Source: Nitrospira sp.
Lineage (GTDB): Bacteria > Nitrospirota > Nitrospiria > Nitrospirales > Nitrospiraceae
Length of the DNA: 64,000 bases
Assembly (NCBI GenBank): GCA_029194675.1
Contig: JARFXP010000003.1
Span: forward strand, 186,001 to 250,000
Direction: 5' to 3'
Position numbers and translations under genes: made by a program. Positions 1 through 8,314 of this stretch are shown here, piece by piece. The number at the start of each line of letters is the position of its first letter. Position 1 is the stretch's first letter. The notes below the pieces were generated by a model. The model saw only the letters and a list, made by a program, of their open reading frames with translations, was not told the origin of the DNA and did no database searches.

Positions 1-2
1 TG

Positions 3-800
3 GCGCAAAACGACATCAAGAAGACGCTCGGCTTCTCGACGATCGGCCAAATGGGTTACATGATCATGGAATGCGGCTTGGGAGCCTTTTCGCTGGCCGT
101 GTTCCACTTGATTGCCCACGGATTATTCAAGGCAACCGTCTTCTTGAACTGCGGCAACGTGATCCATAAGGCGCGACAGGAGCCACATTTCCCCCATATG
201 GACCATGAGGGCGAGGAGGTGGGATTCTCTCGCCTAACCTGGTCGACCGGCTTTGTGACGACACTCTTTATTCCGCTGCTTATTCTATTGGTCACGCACG
301 GAGTCCTGCACATTCCATTGTTGGAATCCCAGGGAACCGTCATTATCCTGTTTTTCATCTGGATCACTTCATCGCAAGCCATCTTGACGCTCACACGACT
401 TCGCGCTGTGGCCTCATGGAAGGTCTCATCCGCCATGTTGCTGACGCTCCTCTTCATCGTGTTCGTCTATCTGTTTGCCGTCGGGTCGTTCACTTCATTT
501 CTCTACCCGAATCCGGAAGAGGTCGCGTCGTACTTCAAGGCCGCCGATCTCCCGGATTGGCTCTTCGACCTCATTGTCGTGATGGCCGCGCTCATGACGA
601 TCTTGGGCTGGACCTACCTGTACATGCGTGCCCACGGCCGGACGGTCTGGATGCCGGCCTGGATCGACGACATAAGAGCTCACCTCTATACGGTGTTCCT
701 GAATCGTGTGTATGCCGATGAACTCTATCAGCTGGTCGGTTCGATGACCGCGCAGCTGATTCATCGGATCGATAAGCTGGAACGCGGGTGGTCTCGATGA
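3..800 (+). CDS. NuoL/DabB-like proton-conducting membrane subunit (5' end missing)
   Basis: The reading frame is open from the first base, so the N-terminal part lies outside the window. The visible ~265 residues start inside the conserved core of the NuoL/MrpA-type family: GFSTIGQMGYM, then FHLIAHGLFKATVFLNCGNV with the conserved helix-8 His and Lys. Several hydrophobic segments follow. Downstream are a second Nuo-like gene, DabA and a PII-like gene, which is the arrangement of DAB inorganic-carbon uptake systems, where the NuoL-like subunit is DabB. The known role is coupling cation or proton flow to DabA-driven CO2 hydration at the inner membrane. Its stop overlaps the next start (ATGA, 797-800), so translation is probably coupled. 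A Mrp or hydrogenase-4 type subunit is excluded mainly by the neighbouring dabA. Confidence 0.8.
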   Translation, partial: AQNDIKKTLGFSTIGQMGYMIMECGLGAFSLAVFHLIAHGLFKATVFLNCGNVIHKARQEPHFPHMDHEGEEVGFSRLTWSTGFVTTLFIPLLILLVTHGVLHIPLLESQGTVIILFFIWITSSQAILTLTRLRAVASWKVSSAMLLTLLFIVFVYLFAVGSFTSFLYPNPEEVASYFKAADLPDWLFDLIVVMAALMTILGWTYLYMRAHGRTVWMPAWIDDIRAHLYTVFLNRVYADELYQLVGSMTAQLIHRIDKLERGWSR

Positions 801-2104
801 CGGATCTGCTCATACCATGGCTGTTGGTCGGAGTTCCGTTTGCTGGTGCGCTCGTGTGTCTGACCTGTTGGTCCGACCCCTACCGGGTGAAGAGGTCCAC
901 GATCGTCTGGTCCGTCATCAGCCTTGCGTCGATCGCCGGAGTTGCGGAACGGCTTCCGACTCCACCCGATGGTCTCTTACCGCTCTATTTGCTGCCGCTC
1001 GCAGCCGTGGTGTCCGCATTAGGCCAGCCGGTTCACGAAACCCATCGGCTCTCCTGGATCATGACCTTGGTCTTTCTCGGTTTGGGAATGGGCCTGCTCA
1101 CCGCCGGGAATTCGGTCGGTCTGTTGTGCCTGATCTTGGTCATGCTGACCATCATGCTCCTCCTCTACCGTCACCACACCACGCTTTGGCCCATCTCCTG
1201 GTGGGGCATCGGCTGCTTCGGTATCGGAATCGGTGGCGCGGTTTTTTCTCTCGTGGCAGAACCGCCGATGTCATCGGTGGCGTCCTTAGCGACCTGTGCC
1301 GTTCTGTTGCCGCTCATGCCGTTTCATGATGGATACCTCACGGCGCTGACCAGATTGCCTGGTAGTTTGCCGTCATTTATTGTGTTGCTGTTGCCGGTGC
1401 TAGGCCTTCACCGATTGGCGACAGTCATGCCGACGATGCCGAATGAATTCGTTGCGGTCGTCAGTCTGATGGCCCTGATGAGCGCCCTGTACGGTGCGAT
1501 CAAAGCCTTGGCCCAGTCGCGTGTCCGTCTCTTGGTCGGCTATGGCAGCGTCTCGTTTTTTTCGATCCTCTGGTGGTTTGTGGCTGGAGCCCACAGGGCG
1601 ACCGCGCGCGGGGCCGTGCTGGCCGGAGCAGTCGGTCTCGCGACTAGCGGATTGTTGGTGGCCTGGCAAGTGATCCGCACGAGATACGGCGACGATGTGG
1701 ACCCGCAGGCCATCAGGGGCCTGGCCGCTGCGATGCCGAAATATGCGGTCTTGTTATCTCTGTTGGGCCTTGCGGCCATGGGAATTCCTCCCTTCGGGGT
1801 CTTTGCGGGGTTCATGGGGTTGCTGCTGACCGCTCCGCCCTTTTCAACGATCGGCCTGTTCATCGCGCTCGCGGCCTGGCTTGCCGCCTCGTGGTATATC
1901 ATGCAGATGATGCAACAGTTGCTCTTCGGCGCCCGCCGATCGGATCTACGCTATGCGGATCTCCGTCATCCCGAATTTACGTCCCTGTTGATCGTGGTGC
2001 TGGCCTTGCTGGCGCTCGGCCTGGCCCCGACCAGCTTGTATGCGCCGGATCAGACTCCGAATCAGACCGCCGCCATGGAGCAACCTCTCTCATGGAACCG
2101 CTAG
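797..2104 (+). CDS. NuoM/NuoN-like membrane subunit of the DAB operon
   Basis: A 435-residue, very hydrophobic protein with about a dozen membrane segments. The C-terminal half has antiporter-subunit signatures: ALAQSRVRLLVGYGSVSF (the usual LAYSSV region) and GLAAMGIPPFGVFAGFMGLL. I chose the ATG at 797 because it overlaps the previous stop as ATGA; an in-frame GTG at 788 is possible. It ends 13 bases inside dabA. Minimal DAB systems have only DabB and DabA, so this extra Nuo-like protein probably forms a second antiporter-like module of the complex (inference). The first half is poorly conserved and I saw no clear lysine-bearing broken helix there. Confidence 0.72.
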   Translation: MTDLLIPWLLVGVPFAGALVCLTCWSDPYRVKRSTIVWSVISLASIAGVAERLPTPPDGLLPLYLLPLAAVVSALGQPVHETHRLSWIMTLVFLGLGMGLLTAGNSVGLLCLILVMLTIMLLLYRHHTTLWPISWWGIGCFGIGIGGAVFSLVAEPPMSSVASLATCAVLLPLMPFHDGYLTALTRLPGSLPSFIVLLLPVLGLHRLATVMPTMPNEFVAVVSLMALMSALYGAIKALAQSRVRLLVGYGSVSFFSILWWFVAGAHRATARGAVLAGAVGLATSGLLVAWQVIRTRYGDDVDPQAIRGLAAAMPKYAVLLSLLGLAAMGIPPFGVFAGFMGLLLTAPPFSTIGLFIALAAWLAASWYIMQMMQQLLFGARRSDLRYADLRHPEFTSLLIVVLALLALGLAPTSLYAPDQTPNQTAAMEQPLSWNR

Positions 2105-5100
2105 AGACCGTTCCTGACATTGAATCCAGGCGAATGGAATTGCGCGGCGTCGTCCGCCTTGCGGGGGAAGTCATCGCGCAGTACTGGCCGATGCGGACCT
2201 TCGTCCACCACAATCCATTGCACAGCATCGAATATTTGCCGTTCGAAGAAGCCGTCAAGCGAGGGAAGCAGTTTATGAGCGGCAACGGCTATCTTCCCAG
2301 CCTTCTATATCGTGAGTACCTCAAGACTGGTCGAATCCGCGCGACTCATCTCGATGACGCGCTCAAGACGCGAGTCATCGATAAGCCTGTGACCATCGGA
2401 TCGCACCACGTCACGCACGGCTCGGTTTTGCGCGCCTGTCTGGCCGAAGGACTTTGTGCTCCGGTCATGGAACCGCTTGACGATCAACTGGAGGATCCCG
2501 ACAGGCCGATGATCGATGCCCTCGTCCGTAAGCTCGAGCTCGTCATCCTTCCGTTCTCACTGGATGATCGAGTCCGCAAGGTCGTGGATGAGAATCGAGC
2601 CGCGCTTTGCCGATGGCTCACGCTTTCGCATTGGTGCGACGACACGCTCGGCACACAAATCGTCCAACAGATCAATGAACAAATGATCAAGTGGTGCGGC
2701 GCCTTCCTGGACGAAGGTCATGCCACATGGGCCATGCCGGGGCGTGAAAAGGGTCTGTATGAAGCCTGGAAGGCCATGGCCTCCCACGAATGGTCTCCCT
2801 GTGGAATCAAGGATAGTCGCAGGAAGATCGCTCGGCTACCGGACCATCCCGAAGACGCGCTCCTCGAAAGCCTGGATGCACTGGGGATTCCCTCTGATCT
2901 ATTACAAGATTACTTATCGTTACAATTGACCGCGCTGCCAGGCTGGGCCGGCTTTATTAAATGGCGTGGTGAAGAACGTGATTATCCATGGCAACAAGCA
3001 TACCCGGTGGGTCTGGTGAAATTTCTGGCGATTCGCCTCTGGTACGCGTGTGAACTGGTCTCCCAGGCTTGCCAGGACCATCTTGGTATCGACGGGCGAT
3101 ACGAGGCCGTCATGGCCTATATGCGCGATTATCCAGAAGAATATTATCTCCGACGGCAGCGCGTGGCCGGCCGGTTGCCCGCTCTCTACGCCGAGGAAGT
3201 CGACCGGCTCTCGCATCGAAAGGGGCAAAGCTGGAACAATGTCCTCACGAGATACCGTGCCGAAGTCATTCCCCGCCTGCAAACGGCCGTTCGTCGCGCG
3301 GCTGCGCGCCGGCTTCTTGCCCTGGCCCGGTCATTGAACATTGATGCAACCGCTCTCGTCGGAAGCGTCCCCGCGGACCTCAAGCAAGTCGTCGACTGGA
3401 TGGAAGCGTTCCCTGAATCGGACCATGGACCGGTGTGGCTCAAGGCCCTGGAAGCCAGCTACCAGGAACAGCTGTTAGGACTATTGCGCGCGCGTACCGA
3501 GAAGACCGTTCCCGCTGAGACGGTGCGCCCGTCCTCGCAGTCGGTCTACTGCATCGATGTGCGTTCCGAACCGTTCCGTCGCCATCTCGAATCGATCGGC
3601 CCACACGAGACCTATGGTTTCGCCGGCTTCTTTGCCGCCTTCATCCGCTATCGGGCTTGGGGAAAGGAGCATGATACAGAACAATTCCCGGTGATCATGC
3701 GGGCGAAAAACGAGGTGCGCGAGATTCCGCGCAGCTATCTCGATCATAAAGTATCGCTGCACGCGGCGCGGGCCAAGTGGGTGCATGCGGGTCATACGCT
3801 CTTGCACGACCTGAAAGAAAATGTCGTGACCCCCTATGTCATGGTGGAATCGCTGGGCTGGTTTTACGGCCTGCCGATTTTCGGCAAGACATTGGTCCCG
3901 GCGCTCTACCAGCGCTGGACCGCCTGGTTGCGACGCCTGTTCGTTCCCTCTCTGCCCACCACGTTGACGATAGACAAGCTGGCGCCCGGTGAAACTGCGG
4001 AAATGCTCGAAGCGGAACAACAAGCCGTGATCAGGGAGGCCTTGCGCGAGCAACTGGGGCTCCGCAGCTTCCGTATCACGCCCGCCCTCGTCGAAGGCTT
4101 GCGCCAGCGCGCGCTGACCGTGGAAGGGGACCCGGAACCGCCGATCGCTGCCGAAGAAATCAAGCAGGCCGGGCTCACCCCGGAGACGATCAACGCGTTT
4201 GTCGAAACCCTGCGGCGGCAATACGATCTGACGGCGCGATCGGCGTCGCGACACAGGGAGCGGCTCACCAGGACCGGTTTCACCTTGGAAGAGCAGATCC
4301 TGACCGTCGACACTGCGCTCCGTATGATGGGACTGACCAAGAACTTCGCGCGGCTCGTCCTCTTCTGCGCCCACGGGAGCACGTCGGACAACAATCCCTA
4401 TGAATCCGCCCTCGATTGCGGGGCCTGCGGCGGCAATGAGGGCAAGCCCAACGCTCGTGCCCTCGCGATGATGGCGAACAATCTCAAGGTCCGCGAGCGA
4501 ATCGCCAAACATGGGATTAACATCCCATCCGACACGCATTTTCTCGCCGGCCAGATGGATACGACGACCGATACCATACAGCTTTTCGACCTCGAAGACG
4601 CTCCGTCTACCCATCGCGCGGACATTGCCCGCCTCCAAGAAGACCTCAAAGAAGCCTCCGCGCTCACCAGTCAAGAGCGCTGTGCGCGCTTTCCCGACAT
4701 CCAACAAGGTGTCACGGAGACGGAAGCCGAGGCGCATGTCCGTAGGCGGAGCGTGGACTGGAGCCAAGTCAGACCGGAGTGGGGCCTGTCAAACAATACG
4801 TCGTTCCTGATCGGGCGGCGCGAACTGACGAAAGGCCTAGACCTGAGGGGCCGTGTCTTCCTGCAATCGTACGATTATCGAGAAGATCCGAGCGCCCGAC
4901 TGCTTGAAGTGTTGCTCACGGCCCCTCAGGTCGTGGCACAGTGGATCAACATGGAACATTATTTCTCCGCCGTCGATAACGAAGTGTACGGCAGCGGGAG
5001 CAAGATCTACCATAATGTGGTCGGCCGGCTCGGCATCATGTCCGGACCATGGAGCGATCTTCGGCTTGGATTGGCCAGACAGACCGTCATGAGCGGCGAA

Positions 5101-5343
5101 GGCGCCTACCACGAGCCGATGCGGCTGCTGACGATCATTGAAGCGCCTCGCCCACGCATTGAGAAATTGATTGCAAGACATGAAATTTTGCAGCACTTTT
5201 ATCACAACGAGTGGGTCCATTTAGTTGCGCTCGACCCCGAGGACCGGGTTTGGTATCGCTACCGTTCCGATGGGACGTGGCACCCGATCGTGATAGCCTT
5301 AGAAGCGGCGTCGGTTCAAGAAGGGATCGAAACCAGGCCGTGA
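2092..5343 (+). CDS. dabA: DabA-type (DUF2309) inorganic carbon uptake protein
   Basis: A 1083-residue cytoplasmic protein of the DabA/PF10070 family, beta-carbonic-anhydrase-like proteins thought to hydrate CO2 vectorially with an antiporter-like partner. The four predicted zinc/active-site residues are present with the family's spacing: C487 and D489 in YCIDVRSEP, H761 in FCAHGSTSDNNPY, and C776 in DCGACGGNEGKPNAR. The N-terminal motif FVHHNPLHSIEYLPF is also typical. The frame is open back to 1891, but ATG 2092 is preferred because family similarity begins there and it overlaps the previous gene by 13 bases. The protein is at the long end for DabA. A PII-like gene follows 13 bases downstream. 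Confidence 0.92.
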   Translation: MEPLETVPDIESRRMELRGVVRLAGEVIAQYWPMRTFVHHNPLHSIEYLPFEEAVKRGKQFMSGNGYLPSLLYREYLKTGRIRATHLDDALKTRVIDKPVTIGSHHVTHGSVLRACLAEGLCAPVMEPLDDQLEDPDRPMIDALVRKLELVILPFSLDDRVRKVVDENRAALCRWLTLSHWCDDTLGTQIVQQINEQMIKWCGAFLDEGHATWAMPGREKGLYEAWKAMASHEWSPCGIKDSRRKIARLPDHPEDALLESLDALGIPSDLLQDYLSLQLTALPGWAGFIKWRGEERDYPWQQAYPVGLVKFLAIRLWYACELVSQACQDHLGIDGRYEAVMAYMRDYPEEYYLRRQRVAGRLPALYAEEVDRLSHRKGQSWNNVLTRYRAEVIPRLQTAVRRAAARRLLALARSLNIDATALVGSVPADLKQVVDWMEAFPESDHGPVWLKALEASYQEQLLGLLRARTEKTVPAETVRPSSQSVYCIDVRSEPFRRHLESIGPHETYGFAGFFAAFIRYRAWGKEHDTEQFPVIMRAKNEVREIPRSYLDHKVSLHAARAKWVHAGHTLLHDLKENVVTPYVMVESLGWFYGLPIFGKTLVPALYQRWTAWLRRLFVPSLPTTLTIDKLAPGETAEMLEAEQQAVIREALREQLGLRSFRITPALVEGLRQRALTVEGDPEPPIAAEEIKQAGLTPETINAFVETLRRQYDLTARSASRHRERLTRTGFTLEEQILTVDTALRMMGLTKNFARLVLFCAHGSTSDNNPYESALDCGACGGNEGKPNARALAMMANNLKVRERIAKHGINIPSDTHFLAGQMDTTTDTIQLFDLEDAPSTHRADIARLQEDLKEASALTSQERCARFPDIQQGVTETEAEAHVRRRSVDWSQVRPEWGLSNNTSFLIGRRELTKGLDLRGRVFLQSYDYREDPSARLLEVLLTAPQVVAQWINMEHYFSAVDNEVYGSGSKIYHNVVGRLGIMSGPWSDLRLGLARQTVMSGEGAYHEPMRLLTIIEAPRPRIEKLIARHEILQHFYHNEWVHLVALDPEDRVWYRYRSDGTWHPIVIALEAASVQEGIETRP

Positions 5344-5356
5344 AAGGAGCGTATTG

Positions 5357-5695
5357 ATGGGATTAACCTTGCATCAGATGAAGGAAATCCGCGTGATTGT
5401 CGCGGGAGAACACCGAGCGTTCGTCACCGATCTGTTGGATCGAGTGAAAGCGAGCGGCTACACGATTATCGGCAACGTGTCCGGAAAGGGTCACCACGGG
5501 GTGCGGGAGGCGCACTTCATGTCGAGCGAACAGGAGAGCCTCGAAATCATCTTGACCGTCGTGCCCGAAGACAAAGTCGAACCGATTCTCGCGGGGCTTC
5601 GTCCCCTCTTCGATCGGCATGCCGGCCTTATGCTCGTCGCCGACGTGGCCGTGGGCAGGCAAGAATACTTCGGAAAGAAAGGCACTAAACCCTGA
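5357..5695 (+). CDS. PII-like signalling protein of the DAB operon
   Basis: A 112-residue protein with the size and alternating pattern of PII-like (ferredoxin-fold trimer) proteins: strand KEIRVIVAG, helix FVTDLLDRVKASGY, a loop around NVSGKGHHGVREAHF in the T-loop position, strand LEIILTVVP, helix, and C-terminal strand GLMLVADVAV. A Shine-Dalgarno GGAG seven bases upstream supports ATG 5357; an in-frame TTG at 5354 is less likely. It follows dabA by 13 bases, so it is probably the last gene of the operon. PII-like proteins often sit beside bicarbonate transporters (SbtB with SbtA) and sense nucleotides; control of the DAB complex is therefore a reasonable inference. The classical PII uridylylation tyrosine region is not recognisable. 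Confidence 0.78.
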   Translation: MGLTLHQMKEIRVIVAGEHRAFVTDLLDRVKASGYTIIGNVSGKGHHGVREAHFMSSEQESLEIILTVVPEDKVEPILAGLRPLFDRHAGLMLVADVAVGRQEYFGKKGTKP

Positions 5696-5843
5696 TGGCA
5701 AAGCCTCTGTTTGAGAAGAGCCGGCCGATTCCTCTATCAACCGGCAAACCGCGATTCAGGCTCAGTCCATTGATCCAACGGTCCGGAGGGTTAGAGATTG
5801 CATGACTGTTAGCGAGAAAGGGGACAGCTGCTCATCCATGACG

Positions 5844-6164
5844 CTACACATGCTCTTCGCAAGGGAACGAGAAGACCTTGAGCGGGATCGGGGTGTCATG
5901 GGACGAGGCTTTGCGGGTGGCATGCAGGGTTTGCAGCGCCGTGACCGCCTGGTCGGCATGGTCGGAGGGGAGGACCGCAAAAATGATCGTATTGGTGTCG
6001 GGATTGAGGAAGGTCCCATACACGCGCCCCGAGACCCCCTTCCCCATGACGTTGCTCAGGACCGTGTAGGCCTTGACCCCGTTTCGCTCCAGGAGCTCCT
6101 CTAAGTCCCCTAACATCGAGTCCCGGGCCACAATGATGAGGGTTTTCATCTGCATACCAGCCAT
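5844..6164 (-). CDS. PII-like protein linked to RND efflux pump (unit A)
   Basis: A 106-residue protein with PII-like fold pattern: MKTLIIVARDSM strand, helix LGDLEELLERNGVKAY, strand plus GKGVSGRVYGTF turn, NTIIFAVLPSD strand, helix ADQAVTALQTLHAT and a C-terminal strand ending in CEEHV. A divergent PII group (PII-NG) is known to be encoded beside heavy-metal or CusA-like RND pumps, which matches the position at the 3' end of this efflux operon. The start ATG has GGAG nine bases upstream. It is separated from the OMF gene by 527 bp. An identical copy is at 16608-16928. Ligand and target are unknown; metal or nucleotide sensing is a guess. Confidence 0.7.
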   Translation of the reverse strand: MAGMQMKTLIIVARDSMLGDLEELLERNGVKAYTVLSNVMGKGVSGRVYGTFLNPDTNTIIFAVLPSDHADQAVTALQTLHATRKASSHDTPIPLKVFSFPCEEHV

Positions 6165-6691
6165 CTATTCTCACTCCTCTCGTCCAGAGAACCACCTCAG
6201 GAGGCCGACCGCCTCCAGAGCGACTCCCTAATCTCAGGGACGGTTCACGGCTCAGTTCCTGGACCAACGGCTCGCCATGCGTGCTCGAGGCCCCGCCATC
6301 ATAACGGATTAGGGGCCCCGGTCGTGGGCATTCCGCTGGTCAGCCGCGTCGTTCGGGAGATAGTTGCCGGAGGGAGGGGGGGCCCGAACTGATGCTCGCC
6401 GCTGAGCCCGCCCGCCTTCTTCGACATCGGCTGCTCAGATCGAGCACCGGAGACCCGCTCCTCCCTGGATGGCTGGGCGTCGGACCAACTCTCGGCCCCG
6501 GACATCCAGAAGTCGTCGCTCGTGGGCTCGGCCTAGCCAGCCTCGCCTTCCTGATTCATCGAGCGCATTCGGCTGGCATGCTCACCCCGTTGTGAGCCGT
6601 CCTCCCCATCGCCCACGCACCCGGTCCCCTGGGGGCCAGCCCATCGATGCCGCTCCTATTCTACGTCCGTAGAGGCCGCAGAGGCAAACCC
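6165..6691. other. Spacer between OMF and PII-like gene (unit A)
   Basis: I see no convincing gene. A 68-codon minus-strand frame (6299-6505) has no recognisable domain and no clear ribosome-binding site. A 6-bp stem (TCTACG/CGTAGA, 6660-6673) lies just after the OMF stop without a T-tract. The whole spacer is repeated exactly at 16929-17455. Confidence 0.5.
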
Positions 6692-8314
6692 TCATTGCCG
6701 CACCGAGGGCTTGGTCAGATCGTTGTACAAATGGTTATTGTCGGCGTGCCCAGCGATCCCGCTGGCGGGAGGCGCTTTGTCTAGGTTGACATATTGGAAC
6801 GTCCCAAACGGTTGAATCTGATCGTCCGAGGGCAATTGCTGACGGTTCCACCCTCCGCCCAGGGCGCGGATGAGGGCGACGGAGGAGCGCAGCAGTTCGG
6901 CCTTGATTTGCACTGCGTCGATGCGCGCCAGCAGCGTCTGGAGCTCGGCGTAAATGACTTCCAGGCTGGACGCCAGGCCGCCCTGGTACAGTTCTATGGT
7001 GAGATTCTGCGTTTTGAAGTACGCGCCCACGGCGGCGTCTTGCCGATCGGCCGCGAGGGTCAGGCGGTTCGTCAGGGTCAAATTGCTCTCGACCTCGCGA
7101 AACGCGTTGAGCACGGTCGATCGGTACAGGTCCTCCATTTCGCGATAGGCCGCCCACGCCTGGTTCAATTGGGCGCGGCGATAGCCCCCTTGGAACACCG
7201 GGAGCGACACGGCTGCGCCATAGGCCCAGAAACTATTGGCTAGCTTGACCAGATTGAAGCCGTCTTCAAAGCCGCCATCCGCACGAAACGCGAGGTTGGG
7301 AAAAAACGCGGCTCGGGCGATCCCGACGGTGCGGCTGGCCTGGGCCATCCGGCGCTCACTGCCCGCGATATCGGGCCGGCGCTCCAGCAAGGTGGCGGGC
7401 AGGACACGCGGCACCGTAAAGTTGGCGACCCGCAGTTCATTGACCGGGTCAATCGTAAAACTGGTCGGCGTCACATTGAGGAGGATGGCGATCGCCTGTT
7501 CCGTCACTTGGCGTTGGGCTTGCACCTGCGCAAGTTTCGTCTGGGTACTGTAGTACAGCGATTCTACCCGGGCGACATCGAGGGCGGACGCGATCGCGCC
7601 GGCAAACTGGGAGTTGACGAGGTCGAGCGTGCTTTTGTAGAGGTCGATCGATTGCACGTAGATGGCCGTCTGGGCGTCGAAGCCCCGGAGGAGGAAATAG
7701 TCGGCCCCTACCTCCGCTTGGAGGCTCAGGCGGGCGAGGCCCCAGTCGGCGGCCCGTTCTTGGGCTCGGTAGGTCTCCACCTGGGCGGTATTGCGGAGCG
7801 CCGACCATAAATCGTACTCCCAGGAGGCCAGGCCGCCCAGTTCCATCGTGGCTTGTTGCAGCGGACTCTCAGGGGCCCGAAAGAGTCGCTCAAACGACTG
7901 GCGTTGGTGGGACCCGCCGAATTCGATCCCGATCTGCGGCAGGTATTGCGCCCGGGCCTTCATCATGACATTGCGGGCCTGCACGAACCGCTCGGCGGCG
8001 GCCTGGAGGTCCGGATTGGCCTCCATGGCCTGTTCGACGAGCTTGTCCAGCACCGGATCGTTATACGCTTTCCACCAATCCGGGCGCAGTTCCGCATCCG
8101 ACGGATTGGCCTCCACGAAGGGACTGGAGCCATGCCACGACGCCGGTACGACGTATTCCGGCGGCTCATAGGTCGGCGCCAGATTGGCGCGCGGTAACCA
8201 ATCACTGCACGCCGGAAAGGTGAGCGCCACCAACACCATGAGACCGGCGTGCCAACCTGCGGCGTGATTGGTACGCGACACCTGCGCACTCGATTGTAAA
8301 GGTTCGCCCGTCAT
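6692..8314 (-). CDS. Outer-membrane efflux lipoprotein, NodT/CusC type (unit A)
   Basis: A 540-residue outer-membrane factor that forms the exit duct of a tripartite RND pump. A lipoprotein signal ends at LVALTFPAC (lipobox Cys), followed by the family start NLAPTYEPPEY. Two repeated OEP domains contain long amphipathic helices and motifs such as DLQAAAERFVQARN, SWEYDLWSALRNTAQ, LLERRPDIAGSERRM and FPNLAF. Its start overlaps the membrane-fusion gene stop as ATGA. From the lipobox onward it is identical to the unit B protein (17456-19096); only the first residues of the signal peptide differ. Confidence 0.92.
   Translation of the reverse strand: MTGEPLQSSAQVSRTNHAAGWHAGLMVLVALTFPACSDWLPRANLAPTYEPPEYVVPASWHGSSPFVEANPSDAELRPDWWKAYNDPVLDKLVEQAMEANPDLQAAAERFVQARNVMMKARAQYLPQIGIEFGGSHQRQSFERLFRAPESPLQQATMELGGLASWEYDLWSALRNTAQVETYRAQERAADWGLARLSLQAEVGADYFLLRGFDAQTAIYVQSIDLYKSTLDLVNSQFAGAIASALDVARVESLYYSTQTKLAQVQAQRQVTEQAIAILLNVTPTSFTIDPVNELRVANFTVPRVLPATLLERRPDIAGSERRMAQASRTVGIARAAFFPNLAFRADGGFEDGFNLVKLANSFWAYGAAVSLPVFQGGYRRAQLNQAWAAYREMEDLYRSTVLNAFREVESNLTLTNRLTLAADRQDAAVGAYFKTQNLTIELYQGGLASSLEVIYAELQTLLARIDAVQIKAELLRSSVALIRALGGGWNRQQLPSDDQIQPFGTFQYVNLDKAPPASGIAGHADNNHLYNDLTKPSVRQ

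Larger units (their letters stand above)
5842..8232. repeat. 2,391-bp direct repeat, copy A (identical to 16606-18996)
   Basis: The segment covers the PII-like gene, a 527-bp spacer and all but the signal-peptide region of the outer-membrane factor gene. It reads base for base the same as 16606-18996, offset 10,764. The left boundary is CGCTACACATG and the right boundary falls inside the OMF signal-peptide codons (A at 8233, G at 18997). Identity extends through the noncoding spacer. Confidence 0.93.

Noticed and set aside
3481-4767. 428-codon minus-strand ORF inside dabA
   Set aside because: It lies antisense to well-conserved dabA codons including the zinc-site residues, is Arg/Gly/His-rich and has no recognisable domain; a GC-rich shadow frame.
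6299-6505. 68-codon minus-strand ORF in the OMF/PII spacer (also 17063-17269)
   Set aside because: Perfect repetition only reflects the 2.4-kb DNA repeat; composition and start region do not support a gene.
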